From an uncultured Clostridia bacterium (GTDB lineage Bacteria > Bacillota > Clostridia > Christensenellales > Borkfalkiaceae), in assembly GCA_904374385.1 (NCBI GenBank), contig CAJFGA010000016.1:1-34885 (forward strand): a stretch of 34,885 nucleotides of DNA, in the 5' to 3' direction. The notes beneath the pieces were generated by a model. It did not search any database and was not told the DNA's origin. It saw nothing but the letters and a program-made list of their open reading frames with translations. Positions 1-7,618 of the stretch are shown here, one piece after another (positions within the stretch are counted from its first letter, which is position 1; each line of letters begins with the position of its first letter). Both the position numbers and the translations under genes were made by a program.

Positions 1-1
1 C

Positions 2-559
2 GTGCCCGTGCTCATCATCATGGAACCGTACCGATTGCAGCGGCTGCATGCCTTTCTCGATCCGTGGCAGTCTCCGCAGGGAGAAGGATATCAGCTTATC
101 CAATCTCTATACGCATTGGGAAACGGCGGTTGGCTGGGAGTGGGGCTGTTCAATTCCCGCCAAAAATATCGTTTTTTGCCGTTTGCCGAGTCCGATTTTA
201 TTTTATCCGTCATCGGCGAGGAGTTCGGATTCGTCGGTATCCTGCTTCTGTTTGCCGCGGCGGGAGCGTTGATCTTTTTCGGCGTGCGCACGGCGGCTCG
301 AAGCCGCGATCTGTTCGGCTTTCTGCTTGCCTCCGGAATCACTGCCGTGTATGCCATCCAAGTGATCGTCAACGCGCTGGTGGTGAGCGGATCGATCCCG
401 CCCACGGGGTTGCCGCTGCCGCTGATCAGTGCGGGAAATACTTCGCTCATCTTTACGATGGCGGCGATGGGAATCCTCTATAATATCTCTAAAAGTGCAA
501 AGCGAGCGTCCGAGCGGTCGGTCCGCCCTTTGCGCAAACGTACGGCGGGCGCCCTTTAA
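2..559 (+). CDS. ftsW: FtsW/RodA/SpoVE-family peptidoglycan glycosyltransferase, C-terminal part
   Basis: This is the C-terminal ~185 residues of a SEDS-family lipid II polymerase; the 5' end lies outside the window, so the first GTG is not a real start. SEDS proteins are polytopic membrane enzymes that polymerise glycan strands with a partner class B PBP. Visible family landmarks are GGWLGVGLFNSRQKY, the ESDFI...IGEEFGF block and the late GLPLPLIS motif, followed by three hydrophobic stretches and a basic cytoplasmic tail. The usual SYGG after GLPLP is SAGN here, a mild divergence. Being followed by murA and ftsQ favours the division polymerase FtsW; SpoVE is the main alternative, since this is a spore-forming lineage. 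A GC-rich hairpin overlaps the stop codon. Confidence 0.88.
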   Translation: MPVLIIMEPYRLQRLHAFLDPWQSPQGEGYQLIQSLYALGNGGWLGVGLFNSRQKYRFLPFAESDFILSVIGEEFGFVGILLLFAAAGALIFFGVRTAARSRDLFGFLLASGITAVYAIQVIVNALVVSGSIPPTGLPLPLISAGNTSLIFTMAAMGILYNISKSAKRASERSVRPLRKRTAGAL

Positions 560-580
560 GGGGCGCCTTTCACTTTTATG
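548..580 (+). terminator. Hairpin at the end of ftsW, possible weak terminator
   Basis: GGCGCCC (548-554) pairs with GGGCGCC (561-567) across a 6-base loop containing the stop codon, followed by TTTCACTTTT. The stem is strong and the T-run interrupted, so termination is probably partial. Confidence 0.45.
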
Positions 581-598
581 CGGAAAACGCCATATTAT
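569..598 (+). promoter_or_regulatory. Weak candidate promoter for murA-ftsQ
   Basis: TTCACT (569-574), an 18-base spacer and TATTAT (593-598) resemble a vegetative promoter, 73 bases before murA. The intervening leader holds a short hairpin (GATCCT 614-619 with AGGATC 625-630). Both hexamers are imperfect. Confidence 0.3.
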
Positions 599-670
599 GG
601 AATAGGGGAGGCGGATCCTTCATGAGGATCAGCCTGCCGGCTTTTGCGTTGTTTCAGCAAGGAGTGAATT

Positions 671-1927
671 ATGGATAAATTTATAATAGAGGGAGGCAGA
701 CCGCTGTACGGTGAAGTGGAGATTCAGGCCGCAAAGAATGCCGTATTGCCCCTGCTCGCCGCGTCTATTTTAACCGATGAACGAGTGATAATCCATCGAT
801 GCCCGCGGATCAGAGATGTCCTGAATATGATACAGATCCTCAACGAGCTGGGATGCCGGACGTCTTTCGAACGGGAAACGCTCGTGATCGACAGCGCGGA
901 CGCGGCCAATCACGAGATCCCTTCGGCGCTTGCCAAAGAGCTGCGCTCTTCCATTTTTATGCTCGGTTCGGTCATCGCGCGTTTCGGGAAGGCGCGTATC
1001 GCCTATCCCGGCGGCTGCGACATCGGCCTTCGGCCCGTCGACCTGCATCTGAAAGGCCTGAAAAGCCTCCATGTGCGCATTGAGGAAGAAGGGGGCTATA
1101 TCAATTGCGCCTGCGATCGTTTGAACGGTGCGGATATTTTGCTCGACTGCCCGAGCGTGGGCGCAACGGAAAATATCATCCTTGCGTCCGTCAAGGGGGA
1201 GGGGACGACCGTCGTGCGCAATGCCGCCAAAGAACCGGAAATATGTGATTTGCAGAATTTTCTCAATAAGATGGGTGCAAAAATTTCGGGCGGAGGCACT
1301 TCCACTATCCGTATCGAAGGGGTCAAAAGACTGCACGGCGTAGAATATACCCCCATGCCGGATCGCATCGAGGCGGGAACATTTCTCATCGCGGCAGCTA
1401 TGTGCGGGGGAGAATTGGAAATAAAAGGCGTTTTTGCGGATAATATTGCCGCATTGTTACATAAATTGCGCGAAATCAGTTGCAAAATCACTGTGAAAAA
1501 TGATAAAATATACATAAAGGGCGGAGGAGTTAGAAAATCTCTGCGCATGATCGAGACGATGCCGTATCCTGGGTTTCCTACCGATTTGCAAGCGCCTATC
1601 ACGGCGCTCGCATGCATTTGCGAGGGGGCCACCGTCATCGTTGAGAATTTATTTGAGACGAGGTTCAAACACGTCCCCGAGCTGATCCGCATGGGAGCGG
1701 ATATCACGGTACGCGGGAGGGCGGCTTTTGTGCGCGGCGTTCCCGTTTTGCACGGCGCCGATTTAGTGGCAGGGGATCTGCGCGGCGGAGCCGCGCTGAC
1801 TTTGGCGGCTGTTTCTGCCGAGGGCAAGAGCACGGTTACCGATCTGTCCCATATCGACAGGGGGTACTCCGGGTTCGAATATAAGCTTGCCGGGGTAGGG
1901 GCGAAAATCCGCCGGATCCGCGTCTGA
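671..1927 (+). CDS. murA: UDP-N-acetylglucosamine 1-carboxyvinyltransferase
   Basis: MurA transfers enolpyruvate from PEP to UDP-GlcNAc, the first committed step of peptidoglycan precursor synthesis in the cytosol. The 418-residue length is typical. Lys22-Asn23 (AAKNA) of the UDP-sugar site is present. The mobile active-site loop reads YPGGCDIGLRPVD, with the PEP-reactive Cys at residue 116, the residue alkylated by fosfomycin. The late GFPTDLQA motif of the family is also present near residue 300. ATG 671 follows AAGGAG (659-664) by 6 bases. The gene lies 111 bases after ftsW and 30 bases before ftsQ and is probably cotranscribed with ftsQ. Gram-positives often carry two MurA paralogues; the sequence alone does not say which this is. 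Confidence 0.96.
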   Translation: MDKFIIEGGRPLYGEVEIQAAKNAVLPLLAASILTDERVIIHRCPRIRDVLNMIQILNELGCRTSFERETLVIDSADAANHEIPSALAKELRSSIFMLGSVIARFGKARIAYPGGCDIGLRPVDLHLKGLKSLHVRIEEEGGYINCACDRLNGADILLDCPSVGATENIILASVKGEGTTVVRNAAKEPEICDLQNFLNKMGAKISGGGTSTIRIEGVKRLHGVEYTPMPDRIEAGTFLIAAAMCGGELEIKGVFADNIAALLHKLREISCKITVKNDKIYIKGGGVRKSLRMIETMPYPGFPTDLQAPITALACICEGATVIVENLFETRFKHVPELIRMGADITVRGRAAFVRGVPVLHGADLVAGDLRGGAALTLAAVSAEGKSTVTDLSHIDRGYSGFEYKLAGVGAKIRRIRV

Positions 1928-1957
1928 ATAAAAGGCTTCGCTAATGAAGGAGTTTCG

Positions 1958-2782
1958 ATGAAGAGCAAAAAATTGATAATAGGATATGCGATCGCCGTCT
2001 TTGTGCTTGTGCTGATCATCACATTCAATGCCGTATGTTCGATCAAGCAGTTCGATGTGCGCTTTGCAACGGGCAGTGCGGATGCTTCGCTCAGTGCGGA
2101 AAAGATACAAGAGCGATTGAATGTGTATCTCGACAAGAGTTATCTTTTTTTTCAGAAAGATAACGTATACGGGATCGTCGACAGTGTCTGCGAAGAGGAC
2201 GGTACCTATTTGAAGGTCACTTCGGTCGAGAAAAATTTCCCCAACCGCATCACCGTTTATGTAGAGGAAGAATACGAGCAGTTTGCTTTTTACTCGGAAT
2301 CCGAAAATAAATATTACGTCACGGATAAAGACGGCAAGATCCTTGCCGTTAAAGACAGCGCGGCGAGCAACCTCGTCGGCGGCGCGGATAATCTGACGGT
2401 GCTCGGATTTACTTATCCGGGCGCAGAAGTCGGGGATACGATCGCTTCCGATCAATCGGAAATGTTCGCGCTGCTTTTGACGCTGCTTGCCGATGCGGAT
2501 GAAATGCTTGGCGGCGCACGCGGCAGGTTTACGGAAGTTGAATATATTTCCCGCAACGGATTTGACTTTTTCTGTTTTCATATGACGGAAGGGCTGGAAA
2601 TATGGCTCGTCGATGTAAACAATTCAGCCTCGCATGCGGAAGAATGCTTTGTTGCGGCGCTTCAAAAATATACGGAACTTTCTGATGCGGAAAAGACTTA
2701 CGGCTATTTGCAGCCCGTTTATGTGGAAAGCGCGGGCGGCGTCGGCCCCGTACAACATTACTCGGGGACGTATCGTCCGTAA
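1958..2782 (+). CDS. ftsQ: Cell division protein FtsQ/DivIB
   Basis: A 274-residue bitopic membrane protein: short basic cytoplasmic start (MKSKK), one transmembrane helix (about residues 6-27), then an extracytoplasmic POTRA-like part (IKQFDVRFATG...VTSVEKNFPNRITVYVEEEYEQFAF) and a beta-type domain ending in an acidic and aromatic tail. The RIxVYVEE strand with a preceding conserved Pro is the usual FtsQ/DivIB signature. The family links FtsL/FtsB to the FtsW-PBP synthase. ATG 1958 has AAGGAG 6 bases upstream. Position between murA and ftsA matches the usual dcw order. Family-level identity is confident; the FtsQ/DivIB naming choice is convention. Confidence 0.85.
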   Translation: MKSKKLIIGYAIAVFVLVLIITFNAVCSIKQFDVRFATGSADASLSAEKIQERLNVYLDKSYLFFQKDNVYGIVDSVCEEDGTYLKVTSVEKNFPNRITVYVEEEYEQFAFYSESENKYYVTDKDGKILAVKDSAASNLVGGADNLTVLGFTYPGAEVGDTIASDQSEMFALLLTLLADADEMLGGARGRFTEVEYISRNGFDFFCFHMTEGLEIWLVDVNNSASHAEECFVAALQKYTELSDAEKTYGYLQPVYVESAGGVGPVQHYSGTYRP

Positions 2783-2814
2783 TCTTACGAAATCGCCAAT
2801 ATTTTCCAATAAAT

Positions 2815-2850
2815 TTCCCCGGGAATATTCTCTCGGGGAAGTTATTTTTA
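2815..2850 (+). terminator. Intrinsic terminator after ftsQ
   Basis: TTCCCCG (2815-2821) pairs with CGGGGAA (2834-2840); the 12-base loop contains a further small palindrome. GTTATTTTTA follows. It separates the murA-ftsQ unit from the ftsA promoter directly downstream. Confidence 0.7.
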
Positions 2851-2879
2851 TTGACATAAAATGAAATTTATTATATAAT
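2851..2879 (+). promoter_or_regulatory. Vegetative promoter for ftsA-ftsZ
   Basis: TTGACA (2851-2856), exactly 17 bases, then TATAAT (2874-2879): a perfect sigma-A-type consensus. Transcription should start near 2886, about 43 bases before the ftsA ATG. Confidence 0.88.
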
Positions 2880-2928
2880 AGTGATTGTACAAACGACCTT
2901 TCGAAAAAAGCGAACACGGGAGAGAAAA

Positions 2929-4077
2929 ATGAGCCGCAAAAGCGTTGCCGTATTGTGCGTAGAATCATCGGAGATCACCGCTTTGGCGGGGGAGCGCGGA
3001 GTAAATAACACCTTCGTGTTCAAGGGGATGCATTCTGTGCGTTATGACGGTTTTGCGGACGGTCAGTTTTTTGATCCTGCGGGGCTGAAGGCGGCTGTGT
3101 TCGAGGCGCTCGAACGGATGGAACTGAGCAGCGGCAGAGGGACGAAAAAAGTTTACGTCGGCGTGCCGGGAGAGTTTCTTCAGGTCGTTTCCAAGCGGCA
3201 TTTGATCAGCTTTCAGCGCAAGAGAAAGGTGCTGCCTACAGACATTGACTTTTTGTACGAGAGCGGCTTTTCTGACGAAGGCAGGTATGGCGAATTTATC
3301 CGGAGGGGGTCGATCTATTTTGTCACTTCGGACAAGCGCCGCATTATCGATCCTGTCGGGATGATCAGCGATTCGCTCGAGGGTTATGTCAGTTACTTTT
3401 TTGCAGATACCCGTTTTACAGAACTCTTTAGAAATATTCTTGCCGAATACGGGATTCGTAAAGTGGAATTTTTGCCGGTTTCTTTGGCGGAAGCTCTCTA
3501 CTTGATCCCTTCGGAGGTGCGCGACGAGTATGCGATCCTGCTCGATGTCGGATATATGTCCATGACGTTCAGCGTTGTCTGCGGCAACGGTATTGTGTAT
3601 CAGTCTGCCGCTTCTGTCGGCGGCGGCCACGTTGCGGCGCATATGATCGAAAATATCGATCTTCCTTTCGATGTCGCCGAGGCGATATTGCATAAAGTCA
3701 ATCTTTCCAGCCTGGATGTCGCGGATTCGCGCATTGATTTCAATGACGGGGAAGAGGGGTATTCCGTTCCCGTGAGCGAAGTCAAAGAGATCGTGAAAGA
3801 GGGATTGGATATTCTCTGCGAAGAGATCAACCAGTGCCTTGAACGGTGCAGCAGTATAAGAGCTTTAGAGTATAAGCCCATCCTTTTGACGGGCTGCGGC
3901 GTGACCTCCATTCGGGGGGCGCGCGATCATATCAGCGGCAGACTGAACAGAGTAGTCGAGATTGTGGCGCCGCGGTTGCCTTACTACAACAAAGCGGCTC
4001 AAAGTTCGCTTTTGAGCCTTTTGAATATGGCTCTGGAAACCAATAAAGCGCAGGGCTTCTTTCATAAATTATTTTAA
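2929..4077 (+). CDS. ftsA: FtsA-like cell division ATPase, divergent
   Basis: An actin-fold protein of 382 residues expected to tether FtsZ filaments to the membrane. Phosphate-2 type motif LDVGYMSMT lies near residue 204 and an adenosine-type motif LLTGCGVTSI near 319, both looser than in textbook FtsA. The last residues (GFFHKLF) could be the start of a short amphipathic membrane-targeting helix. An in-frame GTG at 2881 is excluded as start because it lies beside the -10 box, upstream of the predicted transcription start; ATG 2929 follows GGGAGAG (2918-2924). The immediate downstream neighbour is ftsZ (22-base gap), supporting FtsA rather than a PilM or MreB relative. Sequence divergence leaves some doubt about exact function. 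Confidence 0.82.
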   Translation: MSRKSVAVLCVESSEITALAGERGVNNTFVFKGMHSVRYDGFADGQFFDPAGLKAAVFEALERMELSSGRGTKKVYVGVPGEFLQVVSKRHLISFQRKRKVLPTDIDFLYESGFSDEGRYGEFIRRGSIYFVTSDKRRIIDPVGMISDSLEGYVSYFFADTRFTELFRNILAEYGIRKVEFLPVSLAEALYLIPSEVRDEYAILLDVGYMSMTFSVVCGNGIVYQSAASVGGGHVAAHMIENIDLPFDVAEAILHKVNLSSLDVADSRIDFNDGEEGYSVPVSEVKEIVKEGLDILCEEINQCLERCSSIRALEYKPILLTGCGVTSIRGARDHISGRLNRVVEIVAPRLPYYNKAAQSSLLSLLNMALETNKAQGFFHKLF

Positions 4078-4099
4078 CGGAATCGGAGGATAACATTCA

Positions 4100-5614
4100 A
4101 TGTTCAACAGTTTAGACAGCCTGTCCGGCGTGGCTCGTATCAAAGTCATCGGCGTCGGCGGCGCAGGATGCAACGCAGTTAACCGCATGATCGACGCGGG
4201 GATCCAGAGCGCAAGCTATGTAGCGGTCAATACCGATAAGCAGATCTTGCTCCTTTCTAAGGCGGAGAACAAGATCCAGATCGGTTCCGCTTTGACCAAG
4301 GGTCTCGGCGCGGGGGCCGAGCCGGAGATCGGCAGGGCGGCCGCCGAAGAGAGCAAGGAAGTTTTGACGGAAGCTGTCAAAGATACCGACCTTCTGTTCA
4401 TCACGGCAGGTATGGGCGGCGGTACCGGAACGGGCGCCGCACCCGTGATCGCGAAAATTGCACGCGATCTTAAAATTTTGACGATCGCCGTCGTGACGGA
4501 GCCCTTTAATTTTGAGGGCAAAAAGCGTATGGACAATACGGCGAAGGGGCTGGAAAATCTCAGAAAGTATGTCGATACGCTCATTATCATTCCGAATGAT
4601 AAGATCACCTGCGTCGTTCCCAAGAATACGCCGATGGTAGAAGCGCTGCGCGTTGCGGACGAGATCCTCAAACAGGGTATCCGCGGCATTGCAGATCTTA
4701 TCGTGAATCCTGCGCTCATTAACCTTGACTTTGCGGACGTGCGCACGATCCTCAAGGATCAAGGGCTCGCGCACATGGGCGTCGGTGTCGCAAAAGGGGA
4801 GAACAGGATCGTAGAGGCTGTACGCCTGGCGGTCAATTGCCCGCTTTTGACGACGACCATCGAGGGCGCAAAGGGCGTTATCCTCAATATCGTGGGCGGC
4901 AACGATCTTACAATGGACGAAGTCCAGACGGCAGCGACTCTCGTACAGAGTGTTGTGGATTATTCTGCCAATATTATTTTCGGCGCATGCATCGACAGCA
5001 ATATCAATGACGAAGTTGAAGTGACTGTCATTGCGACGGGGTTCCCCAATGTCGACAATATGCTCCTTCCCAAGGAAGAGCATGCGGCGGGTTCGCGCAA
5101 CTTCTTTGTGAACAGGGGGCTGCCTGAGAACAACAATGACCGCATGTCTTTGCGCGGAACGCAGAACGGTGCGCCTTCGTTTGCTCGCATGCCCATGAAT
5201 AATACGATGCAGGCACAGCAGCCGAATGTTTATAGGCAGCCGTATCAGCAACAGCAGTTTGACCGCAGGCAGGAACAGCCTGCCGCGCAGCCTCAATATA
5301 CGCGCCAGCAGTCATATCAGCAGCCCATGCAGCAAGGGCAGCAGTATCAACAGCAGCCGCAGTATCGCCAAAATGTGCAGCAGTATGGTGAGCCGCAGCA
5401 GCAATATGGGCGCCAACAGTCATATCAGCAGCCCATGCAGCAACAGGCACCGCAGTATCAACAGCAGCCGCAGTATCAGCAGAATGCTCCTTATGAGCAG
5501 CAGGGCTATGGTCAGCCTTCTGGTCAGCAGTACCGTCAGCCGCAGACGCAGGGAGCGCCGGCAGACAATAAAGAGCTGCCTACTTTCGTGCAGAGGCTTT
5601 TTAAGAAAAAATAA
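4100..5614 (+). CDS. ftsZ: Cell division GTPase FtsZ with long Gln-rich linker
   Basis: Bacterial tubulin that forms the Z ring. Nucleotide motifs GVGGAGCNAVNRM (18-30) and GGGTGTG (106-112) and the T7 synergy loop NPALINLDFADV (203-214, with the catalytic Asp pair 210 and 213) are intact. The globular core ends near residue 318. The remainder is unusual: about 170 residues dominated by Gln, Pro and Tyr, including two near-copies of a QQSYQQPMQQ...PQYQQ block, then a recognisable C-terminal peptide ELPTFVQRLFKKK that should bind FtsA or SepF. Total length of 504 exceeds the usual 350-400. ATG 4100 follows CGGAGGA (4084-4090). Cotranscribed with ftsA; terminated by a strong hairpin. Confidence 0.97.
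   Translation: MFNSLDSLSGVARIKVIGVGGAGCNAVNRMIDAGIQSASYVAVNTDKQILLLSKAENKIQIGSALTKGLGAGAEPEIGRAAAEESKEVLTEAVKDTDLLFITAGMGGGTGTGAAPVIAKIARDLKILTIAVVTEPFNFEGKKRMDNTAKGLENLRKYVDTLIIIPNDKITCVVPKNTPMVEALRVADEILKQGIRGIADLIVNPALINLDFADVRTILKDQGLAHMGVGVAKGENRIVEAVRLAVNCPLLTTTIEGAKGVILNIVGGNDLTMDEVQTAATLVQSVVDYSANIIFGACIDSNINDEVEVTVIATGFPNVDNMLLPKEEHAAGSRNFFVNRGLPENNNDRMSLRGTQNGAPSFARMPMNNTMQAQQPNVYRQPYQQQQFDRRQEQPAAQPQYTRQQSYQQPMQQGQQYQQQPQYRQNVQQYGEPQQQYGRQQSYQQPMQQQAPQYQQQPQYQQNAPYEQQGYGQPSGQQYRQPQTQGAPADNKELPTFVQRLFKKK
5303..5485 (+). repeat. Tandem-type direct repeat inside ftsZ linker
   Basis: Two near-identical copies of about 72-75 bases begin at 5303 and 5411 (offset 108 bases, 36 codons, in frame). 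Both encode RQQSYQQPMQQ followed by QYQQQPQY; the second copy has one extra codon. The flanking codons are also CAG/CAA rich, giving fuzzier repetition over about 5210-5550. Confidence 0.85.
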
Positions 5615-5632
5615 TCAGAATCCGATCTGTTT

Positions 5633-5670
5633 AAGAAGCGCCGCGGCATAATCCGCGGCGCTTCTTGTAT
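5633..5670 (+). terminator. ftsZ: Strong terminator after ftsZ
   Basis: A 14-base-pair stem (5633-5646 with 5653-5666, core GCGCCGCGG) with a 6-base loop, followed by a short T-rich stretch. It ends the ftsA-ftsZ transcript before the convergent spoVG. Confidence 0.85.
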
Positions 5671-5689
5671 TCAAATTAGCTAATGAGCA

Positions 5690-5729
5690 GAAAAACAGCG
5701 GAGGAAGGATAACATCCTTCCTCCGCTGT
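5690..5729 (-). terminator. spoVG: Terminator of spoVG (minus strand)
   Basis: A 16-base-pair perfect stem (5695-5710 with 5714-5729) with a 3-base loop. On the minus strand it is followed by a run of five T residues (5691-5694 plus the first stem base), a textbook intrinsic terminator. Confidence 0.88.
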
Positions 5730-5772
5730 CCTCTTGCATTCAATTTTATCGCGTCTAAACGAACCTTGCGAT

Positions 5773-6045
5773 TTAAGGCTGCTCTTTTGCAAGCGCCTCG
5801 GCGTAAGCAGAAAGTATCGCGTTTTTCAGGTTCTCGCGGGTCTCGGTATTCAAGGGGTGTGCGATATCTTTGAATTCTCCGTCGCTCGTCTTGCGGCTCG
5901 GCATAGCGATGAAAAGTCCGTCCGTGCCATCGATCACTTTGATGTCATGCACGACAAAACAATCATCAATGGTGATAGATGCTACGGCTTTCAGCTTGCT
6001 GTCGTCTTTTTTGACGAATCTGATCCGTACTTCAGAAATATTCAA
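5773..6045 (-). CDS. spoVG: SpoVG family regulator
   Basis: A 90-residue SpoVG, close to the 85-100 residues usual for the family. Conserved segments are the start NISEVRIRF, the ITIDDCFVVHDIKVIDG core and FIAMPSRKT.DGEFKDIAHPLN. SpoVG binds nucleic acid and influences sporulation, septation and virulence-type genes in Firmicutes. Translation starts at TTG 6045, supported by a perfect AAGGAGGT (6054-6061) 8 bases upstream. It is transcribed against the surrounding wall and division genes from its own promoter and has its own strong terminator, so it is an independent unit placed between ftsZ and murC. Confidence 0.95.
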   Translation of the reverse strand: MNISEVRIRFVKKDDSKLKAVASITIDDCFVVHDIKVIDGTDGLFIAMPSRKTSDGEFKDIAHPLNTETRENLKNAILSAYAEALAKEQP

Positions 6046-6085
6046 GAGATTGTACCTCCTTATGCAAGTAGTTCTTCTTGTCTAC

Positions 6086-6114
6086 ATTTTACTATATAAT
6101 TTCAGCTTTTTCAA
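6086..6114 (-). promoter_or_regulatory. spoVG: Promoter of spoVG (minus strand)
   Basis: On the minus strand TTGAAA (6114-6109), 17 bases, TAAAAT (6091-6086). In Bacillus spoVG is sigma-H controlled; I see no clear sigma-H motif here, so a vegetative promoter is the better reading. Confidence 0.6.
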
Positions 6115-6197
6115 GTGGGAATTAAAAATTTTTTGCAAAATTTTGAAATTTTTTCAAAAATATGGCTTTTTTTGTCCTTTAAAGCATATATTATGCC

Positions 6198-7562
6198 ATG
6201 GAAAAAACGTTTTGGCGCGATTGTGACGAGATTTTTTTTGTGGGGATCGGGGGAATCAGCATGAGCGGGCTGGCCGAATGCCTGCACCGTAAAGGTTTTG
6301 TCGTGTCCGGCAGCGACATTGCCGAAAATGAACGAACGGCCGCTCTGCGCGCCGAAGGGATCTCGGTGTGCATCGGGCACCGCGCTGAGAATGTGGGGAG
6401 TGCACAGATCGTAGTATGCAATTCAGCAATAAAAGAAGATAATCCGGAACTTATCGAGGCGATGTCGAGGGGGATCCCGATCGTGAGCAGGGCGGAACTT
6501 TTAGCTCTGGTTGCCCGCGATTATAAAAATGTCGTTGCCGTGGCCGGCAGTCACGGCAAAACGACGGCGACGGCAATGTGCGCGCACACGATCGAGTGCT
6601 GTGCGGGAAGCATCACCGTGCATATCGGGGGTGAAGATCTCGATTACGGAAATATGTATTTCGGCGGGGAGCGTTTTTTTGTAACGGAGGCGTGCGAATA
6701 CAAAGGTAATTTTTTAAAACTTAAGCCGGATGTGGCCGTTGTGCTGAATTCCGATGCGGATCATCTCGATTATTACGGAAACGAGGAGAACTGTACGCGC
6801 GCATATATGGAATTCTGTGCGGCGTCGGGCGCATGTATCCTCTGCAAAGAAGATAAAATATCCGAACTGGCGCGGCCCGCGCTTACATTCGGCTTATCGC
6901 CCAAAAGCGATATCGGGGCAGAGGAGATCGCCGGAATCAACGGAAAATATGCCTTTACACTGCGGGCGTCGGGGGAATTGCTCGACAGAATCAAGCTGAA
7001 TGTCTACGGAAAGCACAATATTTACAACGCGCTGGCTGCCGCTGCGGTGGGCATATATTATCGTTTTCCGCCATATTTGATTGCGGAAGGGCTGCAAAAG
7101 TTTCGCGGAATCCGAAGAAGGTTTGAGTGCATCGGCCGCTTTGGCGGAGCGCGCTTTATTGCCGATTATGCGCATCATCCCCGCGAAATCGCGGCGGCGT
7201 TGCAGACGGCACACGAAGTTTGCCGAGGGAGACTGATCGTCATATTCCAACCGCATACCTATTCGAGAACCAAGTTGTTCTTTGAAGAATTTGTCAATGT
7301 GCTGTCGGGCATAGAGGATCTGGTGATTTATAAGACGTATCCGGCGCGAGAATATTTTGACGCGGACGGCTGCGCTCTGACTCTCGCCGAACATCTTCCC
7401 AATGCCCTTTATATCGAAACGGTCAAAGAACTTGCCTTATACCTGCGAGGCTCGGCGGGAGGGGGCGACCTTGTCCTTATCCTCGGGGCCGGGGATATCT
7501 ATTATGCGGTGCGGGAGGCGCTTTCGCGTCTGAACGGCCAAAATTTTGATTACAAATCATAG
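6198..7562 (+). CDS. murC: UDP-N-acetylmuramate--L-alanine ligase
   Basis: MurC adds L-Ala to UDP-MurNAc using ATP in the cytosol. At 454 residues it has the usual length. The N-terminal Rossmann loop FVGIGGISMSGLAE (14-27), the P-loop GSHGKTT (117-123), the central SDADHLDYYG segment and the C-terminal YAHHPREI and QPHTYSRT motifs are all present. ATG 6198 is the only reasonable start: an in-frame stop lies at 6180-6182 and no other start codon intervenes. There is no Shine-Dalgarno sequence; instead a TATATT (-10-like) ends 5 bases before the ATG, so the mRNA may be leaderless. A terminator follows. Monocistronic. Confidence 0.96.
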   Translation: MEKTFWRDCDEIFFVGIGGISMSGLAECLHRKGFVVSGSDIAENERTAALRAEGISVCIGHRAENVGSAQIVVCNSAIKEDNPELIEAMSRGIPIVSRAELLALVARDYKNVVAVAGSHGKTTATAMCAHTIECCAGSITVHIGGEDLDYGNMYFGGERFFVTEACEYKGNFLKLKPDVAVVLNSDADHLDYYGNEENCTRAYMEFCAASGACILCKEDKISELARPALTFGLSPKSDIGAEEIAGINGKYAFTLRASGELLDRIKLNVYGKHNIYNALAAAAVGIYYRFPPYLIAEGLQKFRGIRRRFECIGRFGGARFIADYAHHPREIAAALQTAHEVCRGRLIVIFQPHTYSRTKLFFEEFVNVLSGIEDLVIYKTYPAREYFDADGCALTLAEHLPNALYIETVKELALYLRGSAGGGDLVLILGAGDIYYAVREALSRLNGQNFDYKS

Positions 7563-7615
7563 TAAGACGGGGCGCCGATTAGGATGTGCCCCGTCTTATA
7601 TATATTTTATTTTGT
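7563..7615 (+). terminator. Terminator after murC
   Basis: TAAGACGGGGC (7563-7573) pairs with GCCCCGTCTTA (7588-7598), then TATATATTTTATTTTG. It lies between convergent genes and may also slow transcripts arriving from the minus-strand ATPase gene. Confidence 0.8.
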
Positions 7616-7618
7616 CAT

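Noticed and set aside
2881-2928. ftsA start at the upstream GTG 2881
   Set aside because: It lies next to the -10 box and before the predicted transcription start; ATG 2929 has a proper ribosome site.
5028-5450. Minus-strand Ala/Thr-rich frame opposite ftsZ
   Set aside because: It is the complement of the CAG/CAA repeats, with no ribosome site or family resemblance.
5210-5550. CRISPR-like or satellite repeat array
   Set aside because: The repeats lie wholly in the ftsZ frame, are codon-phased CAG/CAA-rich, and have no unique spacers of constant size.
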